Assembly: GCA_007182875.1 (NCBI GenBank)
Contig: AP019514.1
Location: forward strand, 62,001-126,000
Source: Vreelandella sulfidaeris
Lineage (GTDB): Bacteria > Pseudomonadota > Gammaproteobacteria > Pseudomonadales > Halomonadaceae
Direction of reading: 5' to 3'
Length of the DNA stretch: 64,000 nt
A program made the translations under genes and the position numbers. Shown here piece after piece: positions 23,883 through 36,507 of the stretch. Under the pieces are notes generated by a model that searched no databases, was not told where the DNA came from, and worked only from the letters and a program-made list of their open reading frames with translations. Numbering within the stretch: position 1 is the first letter of the stretch; each line of letters begins with the position of its first letter.

Positions 23883-24129
23883 AACGATGCGTCACAGTCA
23901 GTAAGCGTCCACAATGAATTACCTGATCAGATAGCTGTTGATGAGCAGTGATAAGCCACACGCCTAGAGCGTTGCCTTATCACTGCTTCTAGCAGTCGCT
24001 CTTTAACAATGTATATCATGCTGACAAGAACACTTCTTAGGAAGTGCTTCTTAAATTGTGATACGTCTCAAGCGTATCCGGCAAAATGAAACGTTATCAT
24101 TGCGAACCCCAGACTCCTTCGGGTTATAG
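23883..24129 (+). other. 16S-23S internal spacer without tRNA genes
   Basis: Only about 247 bases. It contains a second boxA (GCTCTTTAACAAT, 23998-24010) and stem-forming sequence (for example AGCAGTGATAAG with CTTATCACTGCT at about 23945-23987) for RNase III processing. I looked for tRNA-Ile and tRNA-Ala and for any T-loop (GGTTCGAxTCC) and found none. Confidence 0.8.
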
Positions 24130-27019
<2,890 letters not shown>

Positions 27020-27172
27020 TATAACACCCAAGGGGTCTGGTCGTGATGATAACGACACATGAAACACCGGATACGCAGCGTGTGGCCCAAGCGACATAAC
27101 GTCAGGGCGGCAAGCAATGAGACGATCACAATTTAGCAAACGCTAGTCAGCATGATGTACATAGCCAGTTAC

Positions 27173-27289
27173 GCCTGACGACCATAGCGAGCGTGAACCA
27201 CCTGATCCCTTGCCGAACTCAGCAGTGAAACCGCTTAGCGCCGATGGTAGTGTGGGGTCTCCCCATGCGAGAGTAGGTCATCGTCAGGC
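27173..27289 (+). rRNA. rrf: 5S ribosomal RNA
   Basis: About 117 bases, with closing helix GCCTGACGA / TCGTCAGGC and internal segments CACCTGATCCCTTGCCGAACTC and ATGCGAGAGTAGG-type loop E. It follows the 23S gene after a 153-base spacer with no other gene. Confidence 0.96.
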
Positions 27290-27300
27290 ACTTATACCGT

Positions 27301-27334
27301 AAAAAGCCCCGAGCACTCAGTGTTCGGGGCTTTT
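27301..27334 (+). terminator. Rho-independent terminator of the rrn operon
   Basis: A-tract and stem AAAAGCCCCGA / TCGGGGCTTTT with a short loop, starting 12 bases after 5S. It is symmetrical enough to act in both directions. Confidence 0.88.
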
Positions 27335-27475
27335 GCTGCCTGGAAGAAAATTAAAACGCCAGGTCATGGCGAGGAGCGCAGCGACGTGGCCATCTCGGTT
27401 GCTGGTGGTCCCGCAACAAGGTCGCCGCGCTGCACTCGCGATGACAGAGTCAACGGCGAGATATGACTAGCGGTT

Positions 27476-28217
27476 TCACCATTCGATAGGCTGGCCGTTC
27501 CAATCCCAAAAGCTACCGCTATCCTCCGGGGTTCGATCGGCGATGACGGCCAGCAACTGCTCGGCGACATAGGTAGGCGAGAATAGCTTTTCGTTCGGCA
27601 CCCCTTGCTTGAAAAGGTTTAGAGAGGGCGGTGTCGGTGGTGCCAGGGTGTAGGCATAGGACAACCGATTGCTTATTTAGCCGTTTGAGCTCTATAGCGG
27701 CGGTTTTCAGAAGCATATTATTAGCGGCTTTACTGGCACGGTAGCTGTACCAGCCGCCTAACTGATTATCGGTGATGGAACCCACGCGTGCGGAAAGACT
27801 GGCAATAATCGCAGGATGTGATCCTTTGAAAGAGTCTTGAAGTGCTGCTAACAGCAAGATGGGTGTAAAAGCGTTAACATTCATGACCTGTGTTAAGTTG
27901 TCTACACTAAGCTGGTCAAGTCGTTTTTCGGGCTGTAGATGATGGGCTTCATCATGGAGCGTGCCGATAGCATTAAAAAATAAATGGATTGGCTGGGCGG
28001 CCAATGCTTGCTTAAGCGCTTGTCGGCCGTGCTCTTGAGAGACATCAAGAGTTAGTTGTGTAATACGAGGATCATCAATGGATAGTGTTTGTCGGCTAAC
28101 GGTAATAATCTGGCCGACCTGAGCAGAAGACAACAGCTGCTTAATGATGGCAGCACCGATTCCTCCCGATGCGCCAACAACCAGCGCTGTATAATGATGA
28201 GGCAGTAAATGGAACAT
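27476..28217 (-). CDS. SDR family oxidoreductase (frameshifted)
   Basis: Short-chain dehydrogenase of about 247 residues. The N-terminal dinucleotide-binding motif is VVGASGGIGAAI (GxxxGxG). The catalytic Ser lies in IIASLSARVGS, and the Tyr and Lys in WYSYRASKAANN (YxxxK), followed by LHPGTTDTALSKPF. This late HPG-TDT-SKPF pattern is typical of C-factor/CsgA-like SDRs near cell-surface or motility genes. The substrate is unknown. One frameshift lies near 27612, after which the frame ends SGSFWDWNGQPIEW. It lies between the rrn operon and flgN, and its 3' end faces the rrn terminator. Confidence 0.82.
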
Positions 28218-28294
28218 GGAAAGCCTTTGAAATCCTGCTAGGGGAGGAGGCCTTTCACTGAAGCGTCATGCAGGACGCTTGTCGAGGAAATAGA

Positions 28295-28739
28295 TCAAGC
28301 GGAAGCGTTGATTCTACCCGGCTGGGCACTGTTACGACCATCTGGCTTATAGAGCGTTTTTCAGCGATCTGACGAATATAATCGAGCATTGCTTGATTAT
28401 GCTTCATACGTACTGACAGCATCTGGCCCGTTAATTCGTTCATACGTGCAGCCCGCTCACTTTTTCAAGCAAACTTTCCCAGGCTGCTTGGCAGCCAGCA
28501 TCTTTAGCTGCTCGGGCACCGCTAGCACCTTCGGGGTAGCCAAGACGTTTTTGCACATTGCAGCGCCCAGTCTCAATACGCTCTAGCTCGGCCAACAGCG
28601 ATTGCTTTTCTAGTGCGACTTGGGATAACGCATCACCATCAATGTCCCCTTGCGTCAGTAAATTTTGCTCGCTAGACAACAACGAAATGAGCGCATCAAG
28701 GCGCTGTTGTTGATCGGTAAGCAAGGATGCAAGGCTCAT
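28295..28739 (-). CDS. flgN: flagellar export chaperone FlgN (frameshifted)
   Basis: Small helical chaperone, about 147 residues, that guards the hook-filament junction proteins FlgK and FlgL before export. The sequence is a long amphipathic helix pattern (DALISLLSSEQNLLTQGDID, then ALEKQSLLAELERIE). The C-terminal ELTGQMLSVRMKHNQAMLDY is the usual FlgN substrate-binding helix with conserved N and H. Frameshifts lie near 28443 and 28345; with both corrected the protein ends YKPDGRNSAQPGRINASA. It follows flgM by 13 bases and shares its FliA promoter. Confidence 0.85.
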
Positions 28740-28752
28740 TTAAAGCGTCCCC

Positions 28753-29033
28753 TTATAAATCTTTAAGATTGGCAATTAAGCCCTCGGCGATACGGTCGGC
28801 GTGCATTTCAAGGCGCCCTTCGCGAATAGCGTCTCGAATCTCTTCCACCTTGGCGGCATCGATATCCTGAGATTCATCAATACTTGATTGACTCAGTTGA
28901 GTCGATTCGCGAGTTGTACCACCCGCTGTGGCGGGCGTTACGCTGTCAGCTTTTGGGTTTCATCCCGCTGCTGAGTTTGATTCGAGCGTAATAGCGAATT
29001 AATGTTATCAATTTTCACGTTGTCTGCCCTCAT
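28753..29033 (-). CDS. flgM: anti-sigma-28 factor FlgM (frameshifted)
   Basis: Binds and blocks FliA (sigma-28) until the hook is finished, then is exported. The short protein (about 93 residues) starts with VKIDNINSLLRSN. It ends with the sigma-binding part VEEIRDAIREGRLEMHADRI and AEGLIANL, closely matching FlgM. One frameshift near 28953 (TTTTGGG run) splits it into fragments too short to stand out as ORFs. A near-perfect FliA promoter lies 47 bases upstream. The gene order flgA-flgM-flgN is conserved in gammaproteobacteria. Confidence 0.87.
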
Positions 29034-29079
29034 CGTCAACGTCGATGCGCTTGGCGCTTAGTGTAGCTTGTATAACAGA

Positions 29080-29106
29080 ATATCGGCAGCATTGGACCTA
29101 ACTTTA
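29080..29106 (-). promoter_or_regulatory. FliA (sigma-28) promoter of flgMN
   Basis: On the minus strand TAAAGTTA-N11-GCCGATAT, matching the consensus TAAAGTTT-N11-GCCGATAA at 14 of 16 positions with exact spacing. It lies between flgA and flgM and allows late-class expression of FlgM and FlgN. Confidence 0.88.
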
Positions 29107-29115
29107 GGCTGCGAA

Positions 29116-29832
29116 TTAAAAATCCACTACCAAAATGCCACGCTCGGCGACACGAGCAGTCATGATTTCTCGCGAGCCAAAACGAACTCTAACTTGCTCA
29201 CCAAGAGCACCATTTTCAAGTGCTTCGCCTTCTCGTGAAACTCGGAAGGCAGAACCTTGCGCTATGACAGTAACGCGCTGCCCACGTTCAACTAAATGAG
29301 GCGCTTGTAAATAATGGGCTAAAAGGCGCTACCACTGCGAATGGGGCGCTGGGCTATTTTGCCCACGATGTCTTCTTCAGCCGTCAACGCCTGAGCTGAT
29401 AGATCCCCTAAATTGCCGCCGCGTTCGCTGAGCATGGCGGATGTAATCAGTGTGCCCTCGATCGATATCTCTTGCGGCCACCACATAATTACCAATGACA
29501 TCTATTTGGGCCTGTAAGTAACGGACTTGTCGGCCGTTTTCACCACAACGTACCCCAACGGAAACACGGCCTAATGGGGCTTGGTTGGCGTTGGCTAAAA
29601 AAGGCTCAGGTTGAATGCATTCGGGTAGATGCGGTGATGGGGGACGTAGCTCGATTACCACTTCTTCTCCGAGCGTTTGGGTTTCTTCATATAAGAATTC
29701 ATGTACTTGCTGCATGAGCTGGTCGTCATCTGCATAGGCATTCGATGTAAAGCTCATGCATACGCCTGCCAGTATGACGAAGACTTTCCAGTAATGATGG
29801 ATGATGAGCTGAGGAAAGCGTTGTTGTGGCAT
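29116..29832 (-). CDS. flgA: flagellar P-ring assembly protein FlgA (frameshifted)
   Basis: Periplasmic chaperone for P-ring (FlgI) assembly. Residues 1-35 form a signal peptide (hydrophobic VFVILAGVCMSF ending at NAYA). The mature part has PECIQPEPFLANANQ and GRVSVGVRCG, then a SAF-domain region (AARDIDRG, LTAEEDIVGKIAQRPIRSGS). The C-terminus reads QRVTVIAQGSAFRVSREGEA and VAERGILVVDF. These match FlgA. Frameshifts lie near 29490 and 29335. Length is about 238 residues. It is divergent from the flgB operon. Confidence 0.88.
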
Positions 29833-30032
29833 GGGGAGTCGCTTACTAAGGAGCTAGGGGAGGAGAGTAACGAGAAGAACTCATCACTCAGTGTAGAGAA
29901 AAGGTGGTAGTCGTATCACGTGAAATGCTGGTAGAAACGACAGCTGTTCCATGCTTTAGGCTGACAGTTCCAGACGTATTCTTCACCATCAACAAAATCC
30001 ATTTTATTTCTTGCCTCAACGCGAGGGTCGGC
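29833..30032. promoter_or_regulatory. flgA-flgB divergent region
   Basis: About 200 bases that should hold the class-II (FlhDC-dependent) promoters of flgA and of the flgBCDEFGHIJ operon, as in enterobacteria. I could not identify a convincing FlhDC box or sigma-70 pair by eye, and there is no FliA-type site. Confidence 0.3.
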
Positions 30033-30467
30033 ATGATTGATCAACTGGAATCTGCCTTTAATTTTCATCAGCAAGCAGTGAGTTTACGCCAAGCACGCCA
30101 CGATGTGTTGGCAGCGAATATTGCTAATGCCGATACGCCTAACTATAAAGCGCGTGACATTGACTTTGCTAGTGAGCTGAAAAAAGCAGTAGACGGTACT
30201 CAGAATGCATCTAGTAATACCGGCGGCGGCCTGACATTGGCGCGCACCGCGGGGTCCCACATTGCTGGAGAAGGCCCCGCATGGCGTGGAGCGGGCAACG
30301 TCGATTTACTTTACCGCATTCCCGACCAGCCTAGTTTGGATGGAAATACGGTTGATATGGACCGTGAGCGCACGCAGTTTGCCGATAACGCTGTTCGTTA
30401 TCAAGTCGGACTCACGATGCTCAACAGCCGTATTCAAGGGCTGAAAAATGCCATGCAGCCCGAATAA
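30033..30467 (+). CDS. flgB: flagellar proximal rod protein FlgB
   Basis: Intact, 144 residues. Builds the proximal rod of the basal body. The N-terminal rod signature is seen as HDVLAANIANADTPNYKARD, and the C-terminal helix as FADNAVRYQVGLTMLNSRIQ, which together form the coiled-coil core of axial proteins. The internal ATG at 30033 was chosen over an upstream in-frame ATG at 29904, because the extra 43 residues have no flagellar similarity and MIDQLESAFNF is the family start. It is the first gene of the flgBCDEFGHIJ operon. Confidence 0.95.
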   Translation: MIDQLESAFNFHQQAVSLRQARHDVLAANIANADTPNYKARDIDFASELKKAVDGTQNASSNTGGGLTLARTAGSHIAGEGPAWRGAGNVDLLYRIPDQPSLDGNTVDMDRERTQFADNAVRYQVGLTMLNSRIQGLKNAMQPE

Positions 30468-30499
30468 ACCAGACCAAATTAGCGAGGAGTTAATCCACG

Positions 30500-30910
30500 A
30501 TGTCGATGTTTTCTACGTTTGATATTGCCAGCTCGGCAATGAGCGCTCAGTCCCAGCGTATGAATGTTACCGCTAGCAATATGGCCAATGCCGACAGCGT
30601 TGCCGGGCCCGATGGCGAAACCTATCGAGCGAAACAGGTCATGTTTGAGACTCAGGCCCAAGCCAATCGCTATGGCGTTGGCGGTGTGCGCGTTACCGAG
30701 GTGGTGGAAGATGACTCACCACTGCGCATGGAGTATATGCCCAACCACCCGGCAGCGGATGAAGAAGGCTATGTGGCCAAGCCCAACGTTGAGCCCGTGC
30801 ATGAAATGGTCAATATGATTTCTGCCTCGCGCTCTTATCAAGCCAACGTTGAAGTATTCAATACCAGTAAGCAAATGCTGATGCAGACACTGTCGCTGGG
30901 TGAGGGCTAA
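30500..30910 (+). CDS. flgC: flagellar proximal rod protein FlgC
   Basis: Intact, 136 residues. Proximal rod subunit exported by the flagellar type III system. It starts FDIASSAMSAQSQRMNVTAS followed by NMANADS, the rod-family signature, and ends VHEMVNMISASRSYQANVEV, the conserved FlgC C-terminus. It follows flgB by 32 bases with GCGAGGAG upstream of the ATG, and lies four bases before flgD. Confidence 0.95.
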   Translation: MSMFSTFDIASSAMSAQSQRMNVTASNMANADSVAGPDGETYRAKQVMFETQAQANRYGVGGVRVTEVVEDDSPLRMEYMPNHPAADEEGYVAKPNVEPVHEMVNMISASRSYQANVEVFNTSKQMLMQTLSLGEG

Positions 30911-30913
30911 ACC

Positions 30914-31603
30914 ATGAATATCGATACGAGTGTATTAAGTAACGTGAATGGTGGTGGGGCCAATGGGCTTTCTGCACGCCAATCCGATGAATTGCGCGAA
31001 AGCTTTATGACGCTGCTGATCACCCAGCTACAGAATCAAGACCCGCTTAAGCCGATGGAAAATTCGGAGATGACCTCGCAGTTAGCACAAATTAACACGG
31101 TCAGCGGTATTGAAGAGTTAAATAGCACGCTCGAAGGCATTACCAGCCAAATGGATGCCAATCAGGCACTGCAGGCGAGCGGGCTAATCGGCAAAGGTGT
31201 AATGGTGTCCGGCAGGGATGTGTTAGTAGAGCAGGATGATGACGGGAATTCCTACACAACGCCCTTCGGCATAGAGCTGGCCGAGCCAGCGGCGAATGTT
31301 AAAGCGACGATCGTGGGTGAGGGTGGCCAAGTTATTAGAACGCTTGACCTTGGAGCGCTGGATGCAGGTGTCCAATCCTTCCAGTGGGACGGCCTCAATG
31401 AGCAGAAAGCATCAGCGGCCAGCGGTCGATATTCGGTTCAATTAGAAGTGACCGACGCTGAAGGTGAAAAAATCGAATCCACAGCCTTGCAGTACGCGGT
31501 AGTCAACAGCGTGACGCCTAATGATAGCAGTGGCAACGTTCGGTTGGATTTAGGCGCTATTTACGGCCAAATCAGTCTGAATGACGTTAAACAAATTCTT
31601 TAA
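30914..31603 (+). CDS. flgD: flagellar hook assembly protein FlgD
   Basis: Intact, 229 residues. Scaffold cap needed to polymerise the hook. The N-terminal exported segment has RESFMTLLITQLQNQDPLKP followed by MENSEMTSQLAQI, the FlgD signature. The C-terminal half (residues about 95-225) has the FlgD tudor/Ig-like domains with QSFQWDGLNEQ. It starts three bases after the flgC stop. Confidence 0.95.
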   Translation: MNIDTSVLSNVNGGGANGLSARQSDELRESFMTLLITQLQNQDPLKPMENSEMTSQLAQINTVSGIEELNSTLEGITSQMDANQALQASGLIGKGVMVSGRDVLVEQDDDGNSYTTPFGIELAEPAANVKATIVGEGGQVIRTLDLGALDAGVQSFQWDGLNEQKASAASGRYSVQLEVTDAEGEKIESTALQYAVVNSVTPNDSSGNVRLDLGAIYGQISLNDVKQIL

Positions 31604-31655
31604 CTATTAATTAATCACAGTATTTGATTAAACACAGCTTTCTTAGGGGAACATC

Positions 31656-32906
31656 ATGAGTTTTTCACAAGCACTCAGTGGTCTAAGCGCTCAGCAACAA
31701 AAACTAGGTGCCGTTGGTAATAACATTGCCAACTCGCAAACAGTCGGTTTTAAAAGTTCTAACGTACAATTCGCCGATGTGTATGCTGAGTCGCGTATCG
31801 GTTTGGGTGTGCGTACAGCGGGCGTATTACAGAACTTCAGCCAAGGTAATGTTGAATCAACTAACCGCAATATGGATTTAGCCATTGCCGGTGAAGGCTT
31901 CTTCCGCTTTCAACAGCCCAATGGCGAAGTAGGTTATTCACGTAATGGTCAGCTGACCATGACGGCCGATGGTCGCCTAGTGAATGCCCAAGGCGCTCAG
32001 ATTATGGGTTATGCCGCAAACGCCGAAGGTGTTGTTCAGGCAGGTGGGGATGTAGAAGCGCTGGCAGTTGAAGCTGGCGATTTGCCAGCAAGCGCTACTA
32101 CTGAGCTAAACGTATCGTTGAACTTAGATTCGGGTGAGGGCGAATTGGTTGCTCCTACCGAAGCGGAAATATTGGCAGGCTTAGGTGCTGATGATTATTC
32201 CTACTCAACAAATGCTACCGTTTACGATTCTCAAGGCAACGCACGCAATTTGACATTTTATTTTACTAAAACAGACGCAGGAACAAATACGTGGGATGTA
32301 GCTCTACGAATGACAGGTGGCCCTGATGGCGCCGGTACCTATGTAGTAGAAAGCGCTGCAACACTTGCTTTTGATGCCAGCGGGCGATTGGCTGGAGGCG
32401 GACAAGTAAACTTTACTTTCGATGGTACTGACCCTGCTAGCGAGTTTAATGGTACACAGCTTGAACCATTGGTAGTTGATTTGGATTTTGCGGGCTCCTC
32501 GCAGTTCGCTAAAGACTCCACTGTTAGTGACATTACTCAAAACGGCTATACGTCAGGTTCAATGGTAGGTGTGACTATTCAAGACGACGGCACCGTGATG
32601 CGCAACTACTCAAATGAGCAGTCGCGTGCCGCTGGTCAAATAGCGCTAGTTAGCTTCCGTAATCCTGAAGGTTTAAAAGCCCAATGGCGATAACCTATGG
32701 ACAGCTACCGCTGATTCTGGCCAAGAGTTGGTGGGGCGGCGGGTACTGGACTACGTGGCATGATTGAGGCGAGTGCGGTTGAAACCTCCAATGTTGATAT
32801 GGCGCGCGAGCTCGTGGACATGATTGTTGCCCAGCGTGCGTACCAGGCCAATTCGCAAACCATCAGTACCCAGGACGAGCTCCTGCAGACCATTATTAAT
32901 CTTTAA
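31656..32906 (+). CDS. flgE: flagellar hook protein FlgE (frameshifted)
   Basis: Main subunit of the hook. The N-terminus has LSGLSAQQQKLGAVGNNIAN and the typical SQTVGFKSSNVQFADVY. The central D1/D2 region has DLAIAGEGFFRFQQPNG. The C-terminus, restored across two frameshifts near 32685 and 32740, reads SAVETSNVDMARELVDMIVA followed by QRAYQANSQTISTQDELL. Length is about 416 residues. AGGGG precedes the ATG. The indels are confined to the end, leaving most of the protein readable. Confidence 0.94.
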
Positions 32907-32937
32907 TAATCGGTCAACTTTGTAAGGAGTAAGTACC

Positions 32938-33694
32938 GTGGATCGAATGCTCTATACCGCCATGAGTGGTGCCAAAAACAGTATGGACCAGCAGTCGGTG
33001 GTGAGTAACAACCTGTCGAATGTGACCACTACTGGTTTTCGCGCGCAGCTACAGGCCGCTCGTTCCGTGCCCGTGCAGGGCGAAGCGTTACTGGCGACAC
33101 GTACCTCCGCGGTGACCACTATCCCGGGCAGTGACTTTTCGCAGGGGCCAGTGGAATTTACGGGGCGTACACTCGATGTCGCGATGCAGGACGATGCGTG
33201 GATGGCGGTACAGGCAGATGACGGTACTGAAACGTATACACGCCGAGGCGACCTTCAAATAGACAGTGATGGCGTGTTGTTGAGCGTAGGCCGTCCGGTG
33301 ATAGGTGAGGGCGGGCCGATTGCAATACCAAGGTGCGCAAGTTTCCATTGGCGCCGACGGGACAATTAGTGCAATTCCCGAAGGCGTCGGGCCAGAAGCT
33401 TTAGTCGAAGTGGGGCGTATTAAGCTTGTGACGCCTGAAGCCGGAGCGTTAACGCGCGGTGAGGACGGCCTGTTTCGTGCACCCCCGAACGATGAAGGTG
33501 CTCCAGGCGCCCTGCCCGTTGATCAGAATGCCAAGCTAGTGAGCGGCGCGCTCGAAGGCAGTAATGTTAGCGCTGTTGATGCCATGGTCTCAATGATCGA
33601 TGTTGCACGCCGTTACGATATGCAGATGAAAGTGCTAAGTACCGCTGACGAAAATGCCCAGCGCGCCAACGGCATTCTTTCTATCCAAGGTTAA
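32938..33694 (+). CDS. flgF: flagellar distal rod protein FlgF (frameshifted)
   Basis: Distal rod component. The start is a GTG at 32938 giving MDRMLYTAMSGAKNSMDQQS, the usual FlgF opening, preceded by AAGGAG. The central part has GRTLDVAMQDDAWMAVQADD and the C-terminus LEGSNVSAVDAMVSMIDVAR. One frameshift lies near 33330. Length is about 251 residues. It lies between flgE and flgG, as in other gammaproteobacteria. Confidence 0.93.
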
Positions 33695-33744
33695 TGTTGG
33701 CCATTCAACGCTGAAGTTCGTCAGTCGGTCAAGGGAGCAAAATT

Positions 33745-34526
33745 ATGATTAAGTCGTTGTGGACAGCTAAAACAGGCTTGGAATCGCAGCAAACCAAGCT
33801 TGACGTCATTTCAAATAACCTGGCGAACGTAAGTACCAATGGTTTTAAACGTTCACGTCCGGTATTTGAAGATCTGTTGTACCAGAACATGCGTCAGCCC
33901 GGTGCCCAGAACAATATTCAGGATCGCCTACCTTCTGGCATGCAGGTGGGAACCGGTGTGCGCGCCGTAGCAACTGAGCGTTTGCATACCCAAGGTGGGC
34001 TAGAGCAGACTGAAAATTCGCGTGATCTAGCCATTAATGGCGAAGGTTTTTTCAAGTTCTGTTGCCCGATGGAACGTCGGGTTATACCCGTGATGGTAGT
34101 TTTCAGTTAAATGAAAATGGCCAGATGGTGACCGCTAATGGTTACCCTGTTGAGCCTGCAATATTTCTGCCTGCAAACGCTTTGTCAGTGAATATCGGCG
34201 AAGATGGCACGGTGAGCGTGCGTCAGCCAGGTGTCGCGCTGGATAATGAGGTGGGGCAAATCACTGTCAGTACCTTTATTAACCCAGCGGGCCTCCAGAG
34301 TATTGGTGGCAACCTTTACTTAGAAACAGGCGCCTCAGGTGCACCCAATGAGAACATGCCTGGTATGAACGGTGCAGGCCGGCTGTTCCAGGGTTATGTG
34401 GAAACCTCCAACGTCAACGTCGTTGAAGAGATGGTCAATATGATTCAGACACAGCGCGCCTATGAGATTAATAGCAAAGCGGTGTCAACCAGTGATGAAA
34501 TGTTGGCACGCTTGAGCCAACTGTAA
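33745..34526 (+). CDS. flgG: flagellar distal rod protein FlgG (frameshifted)
   Basis: Major distal rod subunit. The start [20 protein letters not shown] and the following [20 protein letters not shown] are the FlgG signature. The end is [20 protein letters not shown] followed by [20 protein letters not shown]. One frameshift lies near 34060 (FFK-F/LLPDG). About 260 residues, normal for FlgG. Confidence 0.95.
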
Positions 34527-34581
34527 CCATGGTTACTCACTAGGCTTAATAATAGGTTGCGTTATGCTGGAGTTGCACCAC

Positions 34582-35252
34582 ATGTCACGTCGTATTGCGC
34601 TAGCTGGGCTAGCGCTTTTTATGTTGGTTGTTGCTGGTTGTGCTCAAATTCCAAGAGCCTCGGTCGTGGGCGAACAAGAACAGATCAGTATTGTTGATCG
34701 TCCACCTCCCATCCCGAATGGCTCTATTTATCAGGCCAGACAAGGGTATCAGCCGCTCTTTGAAGATCGCCGTCCGCGTTCGGTTGGCGATATTTTGACG
34801 ATTGTCCTGGATGAAGAAGTCAGCGCAAGCAAGAATTCGCAATCCAATGCGGGCGTAGTGGTAGTGCCAGCCTTGAGCTTGCACAGCTACCTGATGCGCT
34901 TGATACGCTCGCGGAATATGGCTTCGATGTTTCTGGCGCAAATGATTTTACCGGCAGTGGTGGCTCTCAAGCCAATAACTCCTTTACCGGTACGATTACG
35001 GTATCGGTCTTAGAGGTGATGAATAACGGCAATTTACGCGTACGTGGCGAGAAGCAAATCGCTATCAATCAGGGGACGGAGTTTATCCGATTCTCTGGTG
35101 TGGTTAACCCGCGCACGGTTACCGCGCAAAATACCGTACCTTCAACCGAAGTGGCAGATGCGCGTATTGAATATGTCGGGGACGGTTATATCAACGAAGC
35201 GCAGCACATGGGTTGGCTACAGCGTTTCTTCTTAAATGTCTCGCCGTTTTAG
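34582..35252 (+). CDS. flgH: flagellar L-ring lipoprotein FlgH (frameshifted)
   Basis: Outer-membrane L-ring subunit. A lipoprotein signal peptide runs from the ATG at 34582 to the lipobox LVVAGC. I prefer this start to the ATG at 34564 because a GGAG lies eight bases upstream and the signal peptide is then compact. The mature part has [20 protein letters not shown] and later [20 protein letters not shown], with the C-terminal [14 protein letters not shown]. One frameshift lies near 34860. Length is about 223 residues. Confidence 0.94.
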
Positions 35253-35270
35253 CGCTATGAGGAGCTACCA

Positions 35271-36507
35271 ATGACAGAGCTAATAATGACAGGCCCTTTG
35301 ATGGCAGGCTCTTCAGTAAAAGGTCGTTCAGTAAAAGGGTTACAGCGGGCAATAGCGATGCAGTTAAATAATTTTTATCTACAAATAGCTATAGAGCGAG
35401 CAGCACCTGGCTTGTTCAGCTGAGTGTCATAGTGCTGATGTGTGTATTGGCTTTTCCCGCCCATGCTGAGCGTGTTCGTGAGCTGGCAAGCTTTGCCGGT
35501 GTCCGTGATAACCAGTTGGTAGGCTACGGCTTAGTCGTGGGTCTCGACAGTACCGGTGACCAAACCACGCAGGCGCCGTTTACTAGCCAAAGTCTGACTA
35601 ACATGCTTTCACAGCTTGGCGTGACCGTGCCTGCCGGCACGAATCTGCAATTGCGAAACGTCGCTGCCGTGATGGTGACGACTGATCTGCCGCCCTTTCA
35701 AGGCCTGGACAGCGGTTGGATATTGTAGTTTCGTCGATTGCTAACGCGCGCAGTTTGCGAGGCGGCACCCTACTTATGACCCCTTTAAGAGGCGCCGACG
35801 GTGAGACCTATGCGATTGCCCAAGGCAATATGCTGGTAGGCGGTGCGGGTGCGCAGGCGGGTGGCAGCAGCGTGCAGATCAATCAGCAAGCTTCTGGGCG
35901 TATTCCCAATGGCGCCCTGGTTGAAAGGGGAAGTGCCGCTCAACCTGGGCGGCAACGGTGGCACGCTTGAGTTGCAGCTAAACGACTCTGATTTCGGCAC
36001 TGTGCAGCGCATGGTCACGGCTATTAATAACGAATTTGGCCAGTCGGTTGCCTATGCACGCAATGGACGCGTCATCGCTCTCGATGGGCCTATCGACGAC
36101 AATGCGCGCGTCAATTTTATGGCACGTATTGAAAACGTTCAGGTGACACCTACTGAAGCAGCCGCGCGGGTAGTTCTAAACTCACGTACTGGCTCGGTAG
36201 TAATGAACAGTGCCGTCACTCTGCGTGAGGCGGCCGTCGCGCACGGTAGTCTTTCGATCATGATTGATACTCAGTTTGGTGTTAGCCAGCCTAATCCCCT
36301 TTGGTGAAGGGGGAGACCGTCGTGGTCCCCGATGCGGATATTGATATTGAGCAGCAAGAGGCTTATCTGCAAATCGTCGAGGGCGCCCAGCTCAACGAAG
36401 TGGTCAATGCATTGAATGCGTTAGGCGCTACACCGCAGGACTTAATGTCGATACTAGAAGCGCTGAAAGCGTCGGGTTCACTGCGTGCTGAGCTGGAGGT
36501 TATTTAA
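35271..36507 (+). CDS. flgI: flagellar P-ring protein FlgI (frameshifted)
   Basis: Periplasmic P-ring subunit. Conserved segments are [50 protein letters not shown], and the C-terminal [20 protein letters not shown]. The ATG at 35271 has a perfect GAGGAG six bases upstream. From it an N-terminal extension of about 48 residues leads, after one indel near 35410, into the signal-peptide core [14 protein letters not shown]. The extension contains a 15-base tandem repeat (35312-35341). A later start, the GTG at 35432, would truncate the signal peptide. Further frameshifts lie near 35712, 35930 and 36298. The stop overlaps flgJ (TAATG). Confidence 0.92.

Noticed and set aside
23883..24129. tRNA-Ile / tRNA-Ala in the 16S-23S spacer
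   Set aside because: I looked for acceptor stems and the GGTTCGAxTCC T-loop. Only boxA and processing stems are present.
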